From Io17-Chloro-G2 sp965226915 (GTDB lineage: Bacteria > Chloroflexota > Dehalococcoidia > Lucifugimonadales > UBA3495), in contig CBDDEJ010000011.1 of assembly GCA_965226915.1 (NCBI GenBank), positions 744,001-808,000 on the forward strand: 64,000 nucleotides of DNA. The letters run 5' to 3'. The notes beneath the pieces were generated by a model, which was given only the letters and a program-made list of their open reading frames with translations, was not told where the DNA came from and ran no database searches. The position numbers and the translations under genes are program-made. Position 1 is the first letter of the stretch, and every line of letters begins with the position of its first letter. Below, one piece after another: positions 18,698 to 28,000 of this stretch.

Positions 18698-19576
18698 TTA
18701 CCCGGTCTTTCGATACTTGATCAGCCTCTGGCCCTCTAGATTTTGGTTGATGTAGAGGTCACCATGGGAGTCTAACCAGATGGCATGGGCGCCCGCGCCG
18801 GTGGGGCCCGGCCAGCGGGCAAGCAGGTTCCCGTCCAGGTCGGTGATGCTCATAAAAGCGTCCAGCTCCGGGATGAAAACCGCCTCGTCTTGGTCTATGT
18901 AGATGTCGCAGGGCCGGGAAAACCCCGTCCACTGGGTCAGGAATTCACCGTCGGCGGTAAACACCTGAATGCGATCGTTCTCCCGGTCGGCCACGATGAC
19001 CCGGCCGTCTTTGTGAACCCATACCCCGTGGGGCACATGAAACTCCCCGGGACCGGTCTTGCCAGGTTCGCCCCAGGAAAACAGCAACTCACCGGCGGCG
19101 GTGAACTTATGAACCCTGGCGTTTCCGTAGCCGTCGGAGATATATAGGTCCCCATCGGGCGACAGGGCGACATCGCTGGGCCGATGGAAGGACCCGGCGC
19201 CCCGCTGCACGATATCTGACGTGTTGCCCGACCAACCGGAGTCGGAAGGCTGGTCCCAAGTTCCCAAGGTCATCAATAACTCGCCTTGGGAACTGTATTT
19301 GAGGACGACATGGCTGTTTTTTACGGGCATGTACAGGTTGTCGGAGGCATCTATATACATACCGTGGGCGTCGGGCAAATCGCCTTCGCCCCAACTGGTC
19401 AAAAAGCGCCCGTCCCGGTCCATCACAATCAATGGATGGTCGCCGCGGTTGAAAAGATAGACCCGGTCTTGGGAGTCGGTGACTATGGCCGTTTGGCCCA
19501 GGGTCCAACCCTGGGGAAACTCACCCCAACCTTCCACCAATTCGTAGGTATACTTTCCCGCGCCTACCGTGGCCAT
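18698..19576 (-). CDS. NHL-repeat beta-propeller protein
   Basis: This 292-residue protein is made of about six NHL-type blades, recognised by repeated patterns such as PSDVALSPDGDLYISDGYGNARVHKF, PHGVWVHKDGRVIVADREN (shown here in part) and FTADGEFLTQW. The fold is shared with the lyase half of peptide-amidating enzymes, but I do not see enough to assign that activity. No signal peptide is visible at the N-terminus (MATVGAGKYTYE), so a cytoplasmic place is likely. GGAGG precedes the ATG. It lies 49 bp after the UGSC gene on the same strand. Confidence 0.85.
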   Translation of the reverse strand: MATVGAGKYTYELVEGWGEFPQGWTLGQTAIVTDSQDRVYLFNRGDHPLIVMDRDGRFLTSWGEGDLPDAHGMYIDASDNLYMPVKNSHVVLKYSSQGELLMTLGTWDQPSDSGWSGNTSDIVQRGAGSFHRPSDVALSPDGDLYISDGYGNARVHKFTAAGELLFSWGEPGKTGPGEFHVPHGVWVHKDGRVIVADRENDRIQVFTADGEFLTQWTGFSRPCDIYIDQDEAVFIPELDAFMSITDLDGNLLARWPGPTGAGAHAIWLDSHGDLYINQNLEGQRLIKYRKTG

Positions 19577-19625
19577 TTGCTTGCCTCCTTGTGTTGGGCA
19601 GCGGCGTTTATCTAGTTAAGGTAAT

Positions 19626-20213
19626 TTAGCCGTCTTGAGTCAACGCGGTGATGATCTCATCCAAGATGGACTCGGCGCGATCTTTGACTGCCTCGGGTTT
19701 AAGCCCTCCCAAGGGATGGGGAATGCCAACCGGCCGAAAACCGGCCCGTCCAAAAGTACGGGCGTGGACATGGGCGGAGTTCAAAAATGGATCGGTGCAA
19801 AGAACCACCGTGGGGATACCCTTGCCTTCCAGAGTCATGGCGTCGTGCATACAGCACGAGGTGCAGGACCCTCAATCGGCAATGGCGGTGATCACGAAAT
19901 CGCAATTGGCGGCCAGTGTTTCGATTATCTCATCGGATGCCGGGCGGGAGTAGATGAATTTATCAACCACTACCCCTTCTTGGAGCTCGAACTGCTTATC
20001 CATCAATTCTTTGATCTCTTGCAGAAGAACCTCGGCGTTGGCCTTCTTGTTGCCCAAGAAACCGCCGGACTTGCCCGCCAGGGTTTCCAGCCGGGGAGCG
20101 GCGCGCCATTGGGAAGCCGCGTCCGGGTCGATGGGACTGCGGATGTCTAGATCCCTCAACCTTTGATCAATGCTCGAACCGGCGCCAAGCCCGGGGGGTG
20201 AAACTACAACCAT
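19626..20213 (-). CDS. UGSC-family selenoprotein
   Basis: The protein is 195 residues when the UGA at 19874-19872 is read as selenocysteine (residue 114). The local sequence is ITAIAD-U-GSCTSCC, exactly the U-G-S-C motif that names this family. The frame continues without a break for 81 residues after the UGA with conserved-looking sequence (LEGKGIPTVVLCTDPF, GIPHPLGG) and ends in TAG/TAA-type stop at 19626. A second cysteine pair lies just after the Sec. The start ATG at 20213 follows GGAGGT. Function is unknown; a redox or thiol-transfer role is inferred from Sec plus Cys. It is followed by an NHL propeller and preceded, 33 bp away, by a large conserved partner. Standard calling splits it into two hypothetical ORFs. 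Confidence 0.88.
19843..19859 (-). promoter_or_regulatory. Candidate bacterial SECIS hairpin (UGSC gene)
   Basis: Twelve bases after the UGA comes a perfect 6-bp stem with a 5-base loop, TCGTGC-TGTAT-GCACGA. The loop begins 18 bases past the UGA with G at its second position, within the known rules for SelB-recognised elements. Confidence 0.7.
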
Positions 20214-20246
20214 GTGACCTCCATCAGGGCGCCCTTCACGGGGGCG

Positions 20247-21287
20247 TTATTGGGGAAACTTTATCTTTCTGATCGCCCGCCGGGAACCCCAGCCGGGTAT
20301 GTACACGGAATGGGGCCCTCCCGCGCCTCCGGCCACCAGGATGTGGATATCATCCACCAGGCGCACCACGGGCACCATATCATCATTGTCGGAAGGGTCT
20401 ACGAACTTGGGCCACATCATTTCCCGGCGGTCGTCTCCCTGGGCGGGTCCGCCGCGCCTCAGCAAGCTCACGGGTTTACGGGCGTGCTCGTGCAGGAATT
20501 GCTTCACGTCCCGCTTCCGCCACCCCGCGGCGGCCAGCATCTTGGCGTGCTCGGGGCCCAGCACCACAAAGGTGTCGCCCATGACGTACATCTGGACATT
20601 GCCCAGAGCGCACATCGTATCCGCCAGTACGGTCAGAAAGTTCCGGTCGTTGACCGCATGATACATGATGTTGTGCGGCGCCTCTCCGGGAAAAACCGTG
20701 ACTGTGGAGTCTTCCCGTTGGAAACCTGACTCGACCTGGTAGGGATCCCAGGGATTGGCGTCTTCGTCTTCCGCCATACAATACGTGTAGGATCCGGGGT
20801 GGCCAAAGGTGGCCTTGTTGGTGTCCCCCGGAATGGCCCCGCCCAGATTGACCAAGATCAGCTTTACCGCCCGGCCGATGGTAGCGTTGGCCCGCCAACC
20901 CGCACCTAAGCAATTGTAGCCGGAGTTGATATTCAGGGATTTGACGATGGGGCCGTTGACCATCACCAGCGGACTGTGGATACCCGTGGAGCACATGACG
21001 CCCCGCAGGTTGAACCGGTCGTCCATCAGGGCTTCGATGGCGGTGATGACCACCGGCATGTACTCTGGCAGGCATCCGGCCATGACGGCGTTCACGGCGA
21101 TCCGCTCAACGGTGGCCCGGCCGGCCAGTGGGGGCAGCTCGGCAATCAACTCGTCGGCGGGTCTGCCCGATGCTGCAACGAATTCATCCACCAGGCTTCC
21201 CGTGGGTGGGACCACCGGAAGACCATCGGTCCATCCAGTCTCGTACATCAGCTCAACGGCGCCAGCCATCGAGGAAGTGAGAGTCAT
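20247..21287 (-). CDS. Conserved protein encoded beside UGSC
   Basis: This 346-residue soluble protein has no family name that I can assign with certainty. Notable stretches: WTDGLPVVPPTG near the N-terminus, MAGCLPEYMPVV, MCSTGIHSPLVMVNGPIV and NSGYNCLGAGWRANATIG, the last two rich in Gly, Asn and Cys like an active-site region. There is no signal peptide or membrane helix. The ATG follows GGGAG. The gene ends 33 bp before the UGSC gene, so the pair is surely co-transcribed, and I infer that they act together. The cysteines at about 70, 98 and 124 are candidates for a thiol partner of the Sec residue. Confidence 0.75.
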   Translation of the reverse strand: MTLTSSMAGAVELMYETGWTDGLPVVPPTGSLVDEFVAASGRPADELIAELPPLAGRATVERIAVNAVMAGCLPEYMPVVITAIEALMDDRFNLRGVMCSTGIHSPLVMVNGPIVKSLNINSGYNCLGAGWRANATIGRAVKLILVNLGGAIPGDTNKATFGHPGSYTYCMAEDEDANPWDPYQVESGFQREDSTVTVFPGEAPHNIMYHAVNDRNFLTVLADTMCALGNVQMYVMGDTFVVLGPEHAKMLAAAGWRKRDVKQFLHEHARKPVSLLRRGGPAQGDDRREMMWPKFVDPSDNDDMVPVVRLVDDIHILVAGGAGGPHSVYIPGWGSRRAIRKIKFPQ

Positions 21288-21454
21288 AAAGCTCCCGCCT
21301 AAATCTATTTAATTCTCTTGATCAGAATTTCTTTACGGGCTCCCGGCATTCCGGTCAGTAATCCTTCCGAGTGTATCCAGGGCATAGTTAAGTGTCAACG
21401 GCGGATCGGTGGGAGGCAGGGCCGCTCGAATGCCTTATGGGGGTAGGGGCTCCT

Positions 21455-21510
21455 GTTCGGCCTGAGCTTGTCGAAGGGCCGCCAGATCGTTCGACAAGCT
21501 CAGGCCGAAC
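21455..21510. repeat. REP-like inverted repeat
   Basis: Two exact 21-base arms (21455-21475 and 21490-21510) contain TGAGCTTGTCGAA / TTCGACAAGCTCA with a 14-base loop. This core is a widespread intergenic repeat in many environmental genomes. A degraded relative lies near 43490-43560. Confidence 0.75.
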
Positions 21511-21580
21511 GGGAGGGCGCTCAGGATTACCACCCAAAAATTACGACCGATGGTCGCCAGGTTGAAGCCAACCTGGAGCC

Positions 21581-21611
21581 GAAAAAACGGCCGGCGTTAA
21601 CGCCGGCCGTT
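21581..21611 (-). terminator. Intrinsic terminator after the 21810-22997 gene
   Basis: A perfect 26-base palindrome centred on GTTAAC (21586-21611) is followed on the minus strand by a run of T (CCGTTTTTTC). It sits downstream of the luciferase-like gene, beyond the 179-bp element. Confidence 0.7.
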
Positions 21612-21623
21612 GATGAAGCCTTG

Positions 21624-21802
21624 CTAGAAACTCGGACGGAAACCCCGATTCTCCCCAAGTCGTCGTTTTCTTAGCGACGATTGTCGATGTAACAGTGGGT
21701 TCTTGAACCGTATTACAGACACTATCATGCCACATAAGACTATAATACGTCTGTCTGGCGTAGCGCGAAACCCGGCCAATGGCTTTCCGGCCAGACCTCT
21801 AG
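21624..21802 (-). repeat. 179-bp CTAG-bounded element, copy 1
   Basis: This element is nearly identical to 37185-37363 and 49657-49835 but inverted. All three are exactly 179 bp and begin and end in CTAG. The ends form an imperfect inverted repeat of about 22 bp (shared CTAGA and CGGAAA blocks). There is no coding capacity, so it looks like a miniature inverted-repeat element. Confidence 0.8.
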
Positions 21803-21809
21803 GCTTTAG

Positions 21810-22997
21810 CTAGTCTGCGGGTACGGCTGCTTCCACTCTGCCCTTGAACGCGGGCATTACTTCCTTGGAGAACCATTCCAGCTGCTCTAGGACTACCTTT
21901 TCGGGAGTGCCCACCGGGTGGCTGACCCCGATCCTTTCCAATCCGGGATACTGCTGTTCCACGGCCTTTAGTTGCTCAATGACCCGTTCGGGAGGACCCG
22001 CCAAGAACGCTCCGGATTTCACCGCGTCTTCTAGTGACGGCAACCCGGCGGTTGGCGCTCGTTTGGGGTCGGCGATGTCCAGCAACTGCTGTTCCGAGAG
22101 ACCCCGATGCAGGCGCAGCGGTCCAAACATCTTGACGTTCTCTTCGTAATATCCCGAGGCGGCCTTGATAGCCTCTTCCTGGGTGTCCGCCAGGTAGAAA
22201 TGGAAGCCGACGCTCAGGTCGCCACCAAGCTCCGTCTCCCGGCCGGCCCGGCGCGCGGCTGCCTGATAGTCGATCATCACCTGGTCCATGACGCCGCCTT
22301 CGGCCACGCCGCCGCCAATGACGCCTTTGATGCGGTGCTTGGCCATGAAGTCCAATGCTCTTTGAGTGCCGCCCTGAATGGGCTGCCAGCACTCGACGGG
22401 AAGGTTCTTCGGCCGTGGAACCAGGGTAAGGTCCTTCAGTTCGTAACCGCGGTAGGGAACGTTGGGCGGCAGATCATAGTATTTTCCGTGGTGGGAGAAG
22501 GATTTTTCGTTAAAAGACTTGAATATGACCTCCACCGCTTCTTCAAACATCTCCCGGTTGCCTTGCTGGTCTGTCATGGGAGAGCCGAAGGTCTCAACCT
22601 CACGGGTGTGATAACCGCGGCCAAGCCCAAAAACCACCCGGCCATTTGTTAGGATGTCCGCCGTTGCGTAGTCTTCGGCCAGACGCAGAGGGTGCCACAT
22701 GGGGGCGATATTGAACCCACAGCCGAACTTGATGTTCTTGGTCAGGTGGGCCAGGTGCACGTTGAACAAAAGCAGGTTGGGAATGCATTCGTACCCTTCC
22801 GGCTGGAAGTGGTGCTCGGCCATCCAAAATGTGTCGAAGCCACAACGGTCCAGCAACGTGGCTATGGCCTCGGCTTTTCCGAAGGCCGATGAAAGGTGAT
22901 CGTTATCAAACTTCCGGTCATTGACCGCTATGCCGGCATAACCGACATCGTCCATGTCTACGTGGCCGGCGAAAAGACTATCGAACTTCGTAATCAT
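21810..22997 (-). CDS. LLM-class flavin-dependent oxidoreductase
   Basis: This 395-residue luciferase-fold protein has DRCGFDTFWMAEHHF, HPLRLAEDYATADILTNGR, the segment VVFGLGRGYHTREVETFG and a VECWQPIQGGTQRALDF stretch. It is the largest of the four paralogues here, and its EHHF motif is typical of the FMN-using luciferase/alkane monooxygenase-like branch. A GGAGG lies seven bases before the ATG. It is transcribed alone, with a 179-bp element and a terminator directly downstream. The substrate is unknown; oxygen-dependent attack on a small organic compound is inference. Confidence 0.88.
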   Translation of the reverse strand: MITKFDSLFAGHVDMDDVGYAGIAVNDRKFDNDHLSSAFGKAEAIATLLDRCGFDTFWMAEHHFQPEGYECIPNLLLFNVHLAHLTKNIKFGCGFNIAPMWHPLRLAEDYATADILTNGRVVFGLGRGYHTREVETFGSPMTDQQGNREMFEEAVEVIFKSFNEKSFSHHGKYYDLPPNVPYRGYELKDLTLVPRPKNLPVECWQPIQGGTQRALDFMAKHRIKGVIGGGVAEGGVMDQVMIDYQAAARRAGRETELGGDLSVGFHFYLADTQEEAIKAASGYYEENVKMFGPLRLHRGLSEQQLLDIADPKRAPTAGLPSLEDAVKSGAFLAGPPERVIEQLKAVEQQYPGLERIGVSHPVGTPEKVVLEQLEWFSKEVMPAFKGRVEAAVPAD

Positions 22998-23206
22998 TGC
23001 ACGCCTCCTTTATTACGTTGGAATGATGCATTAAAACCATTGTAGGGCGGTCGACACCCGTGTCAACCCCGCGTACACACCATGCGAATGTGACTCAAAA
23101 ATACGTGGCAAGGGGTCTCGAAGTCTCCCATCCCTTGGAACTAACTTGAACTTTAGTCCCCACGTTCAGAGGTTCTAATCGAATCGGACTCCCCACAAGC
23201 CAGAAG

Positions 23207-23956
23207 CTAGAAGTCGGATCTAATCGCGCCGTCGGCGATGTCGACCTGGCGGCTGCACAGGCCCGCCAGGGTCAGGTCGTGGGTGGCCACCATGACCGTG
23301 GTGCCCCGTTGGGCCACTATCTCTCCCAAGATCGAGCAGATGGACATGGCGGTGGTTGTGTCCAACTCGCCGGTGGGCTCGTCGGCGAATATGACGTCGG
23401 GCCCGGTGACCAACGCCCTGGCGATAGAAACCCGTTGTTGCTCACCGCCGGATAGCTCATAGGGACGGTGCCGGGAACGCGGCCCCAGACCAACCAGATC
23501 CAAGGATTCCATAGCACGCCGCCGCCGCTCCCGCCAAGATGCGCCGCTAATGTGCAGAGGCAACTCCACGTTCTCCATTGCTGAAAGAAGGGGCATCAAC
23601 CCGAAGGACTGGAACACGAATCCCAATTTGTTGCGGCGCAACGCCACCATCTCCCGGTCGGAATATTCCGCCAAGTCCCTACCTTGAAATCGGACTGAGC
23701 CTTGGGTTGGCTGGTCCAGTCCGGACAGCAGGTTCAAAAATGTGGTCTTGCCCGAGCCGGAACGGCCGGTGACGGCCACAAACTCCCCCGACCGCACGTC
23801 CAGCGAGATGCCGTTCACAGCGGACACGGCCGTCTCGCCAGATCCAAAAACCCTGATTAACTCAGTGGCGGAAATGACGGGGGTGGTATCGGCCGGCGCC
23901 GGGTGAGCCGCGCTGCCAGCTCTGGAAAATTGAGATTCCCCCTGACCCATGGTCAT
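23207..23956 (-). CDS. ABC transporter ATP-binding protein (MacB/LolD type)
   Basis: This 249-residue nucleotide-binding subunit has Walker A GRSGSGKTT, Q-loop FVFQSFGL, signature LSGGEQQRVS, Walker B VIFADEPT and an H-loop in VATHDLT. It overlaps the upstream ATPase gene by ATGA, and GGAGG lies upstream of the ATG. With the ATPase at 23953 and two giant FtsX-type permeases it forms one minus-strand operon. This type of ABC system usually does mechanotransmission or lipid/peptide export and not import. Confidence 0.93.
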   Translation of the reverse strand: MTMGQGESQFSRAGSAAHPAPADTTPVISATELIRVFGSGETAVSAVNGISLDVRSGEFVAVTGRSGSGKTTFLNLLSGLDQPTQGSVRFQGRDLAEYSDREMVALRRNKLGFVFQSFGLMPLLSAMENVELPLHISGASWRERRRRAMESLDLVGLGPRSRHRPYELSGGEQQRVSIARALVTGPDVIFADEPTGELDTTTAMSICSILGEIVAQRGTTVMVATHDLTLAGLCSRQVDIADGAIRSDF

Positions 23957-24975
23957 GCCCTTCTACCTCCATGGTCGTCATCCCTCCGCGGTCGGTCACC
24001 GGCGGGCTTTATAGTGACCTCGTCGCCGTTAATATCGGCCTTGGCCAAGCCGCCTAGATGGAATTTTTCGGCGTATTCCGGAGGCAATTGGAGACGGCCG
24101 GCCCGGTCCACCACGAGATATTCCTCCTGAAGGATGCCGCCGGTGCGCTGGAAATTAGGCGTGGCGAATGTCTCGGAGCTGATTCGGCCATCTCGAATGT
24201 GCACCACCCGGTCGACATGTTGGGCGACGCCCGGATAGTGGGTGACCATTACCACGGTCACCTTGTGAGTGTTGTTCAATTCCCGCAACAATTCGAACAC
24301 CTGTCCCGCAGTCTGATTATCCAATTCGCCGGTTGGTTCGTCGGCCAATAGCAGTGGCGGCCGGTTGGAAAGCGCAACCGCGATGGCCACGCGCTGTTGC
24401 TCGCCGCCCGACAATTCGTGGGGCAGCCGGTTTGCCTTGTCTTCAATCCTCAAATCAGCCAACAACTCGGAGCTCCACTCCCGCCTATGGCTTGCGGATT
24501 TTCCAGCCATGGCCATGGGAAGTTCGATGTTGTCCTTCACGTTGAGGTAAGGCACCAGATTGCGGCCGGTGGCCTGCCACACAAACCCCACTTCCAGCCG
24601 GCGGTAGACCACCAACTCCCGGTCGGAAATGTCCAGCAGGTCGCGGCCGCCCACGGTGATTTGCCCGGCTGAGGGCCGGTCCAACCCCGCCAGGGTGTTC
24701 AACAGGGTGCTTTTACCGCTGCCGCTGGCGCCGACGATGGCGATGAGTTCACCAGCGCCCACTTCCAAATCGACTCCTCGAAGGGCAACCACTTCCAACT
24801 CGGCCCGTTTATAGATCTTAAACAGGTCCCGGCACTGTATGTACGGAGCGCCGGCGTCCGCCTGATCCGTTGCCTCGCCGGTGTTCATCTCGTAGGGGCT
24901 GCGAACGCCGTCTATACGAAAATCGTTCCTCAAATCGCCTACTCCCGCCCCGGTATAGCCGGGCTTTGATTGCAT
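23953..24975 (-). CDS. ABC transporter ATP-binding protein with AbrB-like tail
   Basis: This protein is 340 residues from the ATG at 24975 (GGGAG just upstream; a TTG at 25002 is also open). The ATPase core carries GASGSGKST, a Q-loop in FVWQATGRN, LSGGEQQRVA and LLLADEPT. After the core, residues about 265-325 add EYLVVDRAGRLQLPPEYAEKF-type sequence that resembles a single AbrB/SpoVT swapped-hairpin domain, then a basic RPRRDDDHGGRR tail. That extension is unusual for a MacB/LolD-type subunit and could be a dimerisation or DNA-binding addition. It is 37 bp after the permease gene. Confidence 0.88.
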   Translation of the reverse strand: MQSKPGYTGAGVGDLRNDFRIDGVRSPYEMNTGEATDQADAGAPYIQCRDLFKIYKRAELEVVALRGVDLEVGAGELIAIVGASGSGKSTLLNTLAGLDRPSAGQITVGGRDLLDISDRELVVYRRLEVGFVWQATGRNLVPYLNVKDNIELPMAMAGKSASHRREWSSELLADLRIEDKANRLPHELSGGEQQRVAIAVALSNRPPLLLADEPTGELDNQTAGQVFELLRELNNTHKVTVVMVTHYPGVAQHVDRVVHIRDGRISSETFATPNFQRTGGILQEEYLVVDRAGRLQLPPEYAEKFHLGGLAKADINGDEVTIKPAGDRPRRDDDHGGRRA

Positions 24976-25012
24976 GCCACTCCCGTTCTCGTCTGGGCAC
25001 AACCGCCGTAAA

Positions 25013-28000
25013 TCATACGTCTCCTATCCGCAGCACCTGTTGGACTTCCATTTTGGCCGTGAACCAAGCCAGCCATGCCGCGGTAACGATATTTACCGCG
25101 GCAATCACCAAATAGGAGACCAGAAGCGTCGTGCCATTGGTCTGAAGGACCATAGGCGGCGTCACCCGCACACCCTCCTCGGCGACCTCCATCAATGGCA
25201 GGAGACTGATCCCGATCAGTTGCCCGGCCCAGGTCCCCAGTCCCACCCCAAAGATGACCACCAGGAACACGGAAAACCAGGCCACGCCGTGGGTCTGGCT
25301 CCGGGAAGCGCCCAGGGTGCGCAATAGGGCAAACTCAATCTGCCGGCCGCGGAATTCCATGTAAGTGAATAGCATCAACCCAGACGCGCTGGCCAAGATC
25401 AAAACCAAGAACATCAGCACGAGCAATCCTCCCCAGCCGGCGGTTATCAGGGGCCGGTCCACCCGCAGGGACACCAACTCCGAGGCCAGATACGATTTTC
25501 GCACGCTCAGCCCGCTCCGGTCTAAATAAGAGAAATAGGAGTTTAGATCCTCCGGAGCGGTATCGCCGTTCAAATTCAACCAAACTTCATTGGACCCGCC
25601 ATATGGCCTGGGACTATGGAAGTTGGCATGGGCCGTAAACGTGGGCAGATCAACGACGATGAAGGGGGTTTCTTCAGGCTGCAGCGTTGGGAAATAATCC
25701 ACCTCGTTCACAATCTTCACCGGAAGGGCAAAGGAGGAAAAGCCCACAACCACCGTGTCTCCGGCGGCGGCTTCCGCTATTTCCAGAAATGAACTGCTGG
25801 CCAATGCCGGGACGGGTTGCTCCGGCATGCCGTGGCGTATGCCCCGGGACCCCAGTCCTCCGGTGGCCCAACTGAACACCGCTGACCCGGCGGCCTCGCT
25901 CGACCCGTTCAGCAACGCCTCCGGAGCCAGTTCGCTGGGTTCCACGGCGTAAAGCCCCGGCTTGATGTAGTCTTCCAGGACGTGCCATTCCGTCATGTCT
26001 TCGAAGTTTGACAGTGGCGCCCCGCCGGCGGGCGTCAAGGCGGTCAACCCACTGAAAAACACAGCGCCTGGGTCCACTAGGCCAAGTCTCCCCTGCACCT
26101 GCAGGGAGATCAGGGTGAAGGGAGGCTCCATGACCGGCCCGGGTTCATCGGCGCGATTTCGGCGCGCCGGCAGTATTGGCGCTATCTCCGCTTCGTTGCG
26201 AGTCCACTCGCGCTGGCTCAGGTCACCCAAGGCGGTGTCAAAGTAACGGCCCCGGGAATCTCTCAAGCGGGCCAATAAAACGAGCCGGCGGCTTGGCCGG
26301 CTGGGTTTGACCCATACGGCAAGTCCTTCGGTTTCGGGCGGCAGCGCCAATCCTCCCTCCGACGATGAATCCTGCGATGAATCTGGTTTGAGCATCTGGG
26401 TCAAATCGTTCAGCGGCAGCCCATCCGCGAAATCAGGCCGGTACCAGGCTACGTCGGCGAACGAAGCCGTGTCCACCGCCAAAATATCCGCCGAAGTGGA
26501 GAACCCCGTGGTGGTCAGGTGGGCGTTGGAGCGCTGGACTTCGGCCGCGGATGTCACCGTCTCCACACCTCCCGCCATGGCCGACAATCCCAGCAAAGAC
26601 ACGGGTTGGCTGTTTCCCGTATGCAAGATACGCAGGTCGGCTCCCGCGGCATACAATGCCCGGTCTTGCTGGCTCCGCTCCAGGGTCGAACTGAACGAAC
26701 TGCCAACCACGCCTAACGCGGTGGTGAACATTAACAAGACCACCAGGACCCCCGGCACGATGGGGTCCCTGGACACATGCCTCAGGCCGTGGACCAGCCA
26801 TGACGGCCCCACCGGCTCGGCGAGGCGTGAAGCCAACGCCAACACCAGAGGGAAAATCCGCAACACGACCAACCCGATGGCCACCAAGAGCATCAAGGGG
26901 ATCAGCAACATGCTGTAGTCAATCTCCAGCCCCTGGCCGCCCAGTGGTTTGACGAGGAACGAGCCTCTAGTTTGGATCTGCCACCACAGCAACCCGATCA
27001 GCGCCAGAAACATGAGATCTATGAAATACCGGTGGATGAAAGGCGTCCTGGGAGGCCTGGCGCCAACCGCCAAGAATTCCACGATGCTTTGTCGGGCGGC
27101 CACCAATGTCAGCACAGTGAGCACTACGACCGCCAGACCACCGCCGGCCAGCCCCAAAAGCCAGGCGCCGGAGGTGAGCGTAACTGGCACGGTGGACAGT
27201 TCGCCGCCGCCGCCCAAACCGAAAAACAACCCGCCCAACACCCGCACCACGGCCACCGCCAGCAAAGGACCCAAGATCACCGCCGGCACGGCCAACAAAA
27301 GACCCTCCGCCAAAGACAATATGCCCACGTGAATTGTGGAAGCGCCTCGGCTTTTCAACATGGCGATCTCGCCGCTGCGAGATTTAACGATGAGACCCGA
27401 AACAAGGGCCAGATAATAGGTCAAAATCCCTATCACCAGGAAGAGGATCAAGAACAGAGGGATGCGGGCCAGCAGCAACTGCTCTTGGTATTCCTTCAGC
27501 ACGGTGTCCAAAGACAGGCCCATGCTGGAATTCCTCATTCTGGAACGGACATCGGCTTCCATCTGTTCCAGGAGTGTCTGGGTCTCACTGACCTGTCCCG
27601 CCGAGATGCTCTTGCGGTCGAGGAAATAAAACCATGTCGCATCGGTGTATAGGGCCGGATATACTTGCAAGACCGGGCCCAATATGGCCTCTTCCGTGGT
27701 GAAAAGAGGAACGATGGTCCACTGGTCATTTTGATAGGTGAAATCGCGTTCAGTTCCGTACCAGAACTCTTCATTTGAGTCGGTCCGCTCGAAAATACCA
27801 ACGATTTCGACCTCGATAGGCGGTGGGCCGGCGAATGACGATGCGGGCAAGGCCTCAAACGTGTCTCCTACTTCCAATTGGAGCAGTTCGGCGCCAAGGG
27901 CCTCCAACGCCACCTCCAATGGCAGGCTGAGCGCCGTCGAACCGGGCACCGCCTGATCGCTGTAAGGCCAGCGCCCGTCAACCATCCCAATTCGAGGTGG

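Noticed and set aside
20476..21075. 199-codon ORF inside the UGSC-partner gene
   Set aside because: Out-of-frame shadow rich in His/Arg/Gly.
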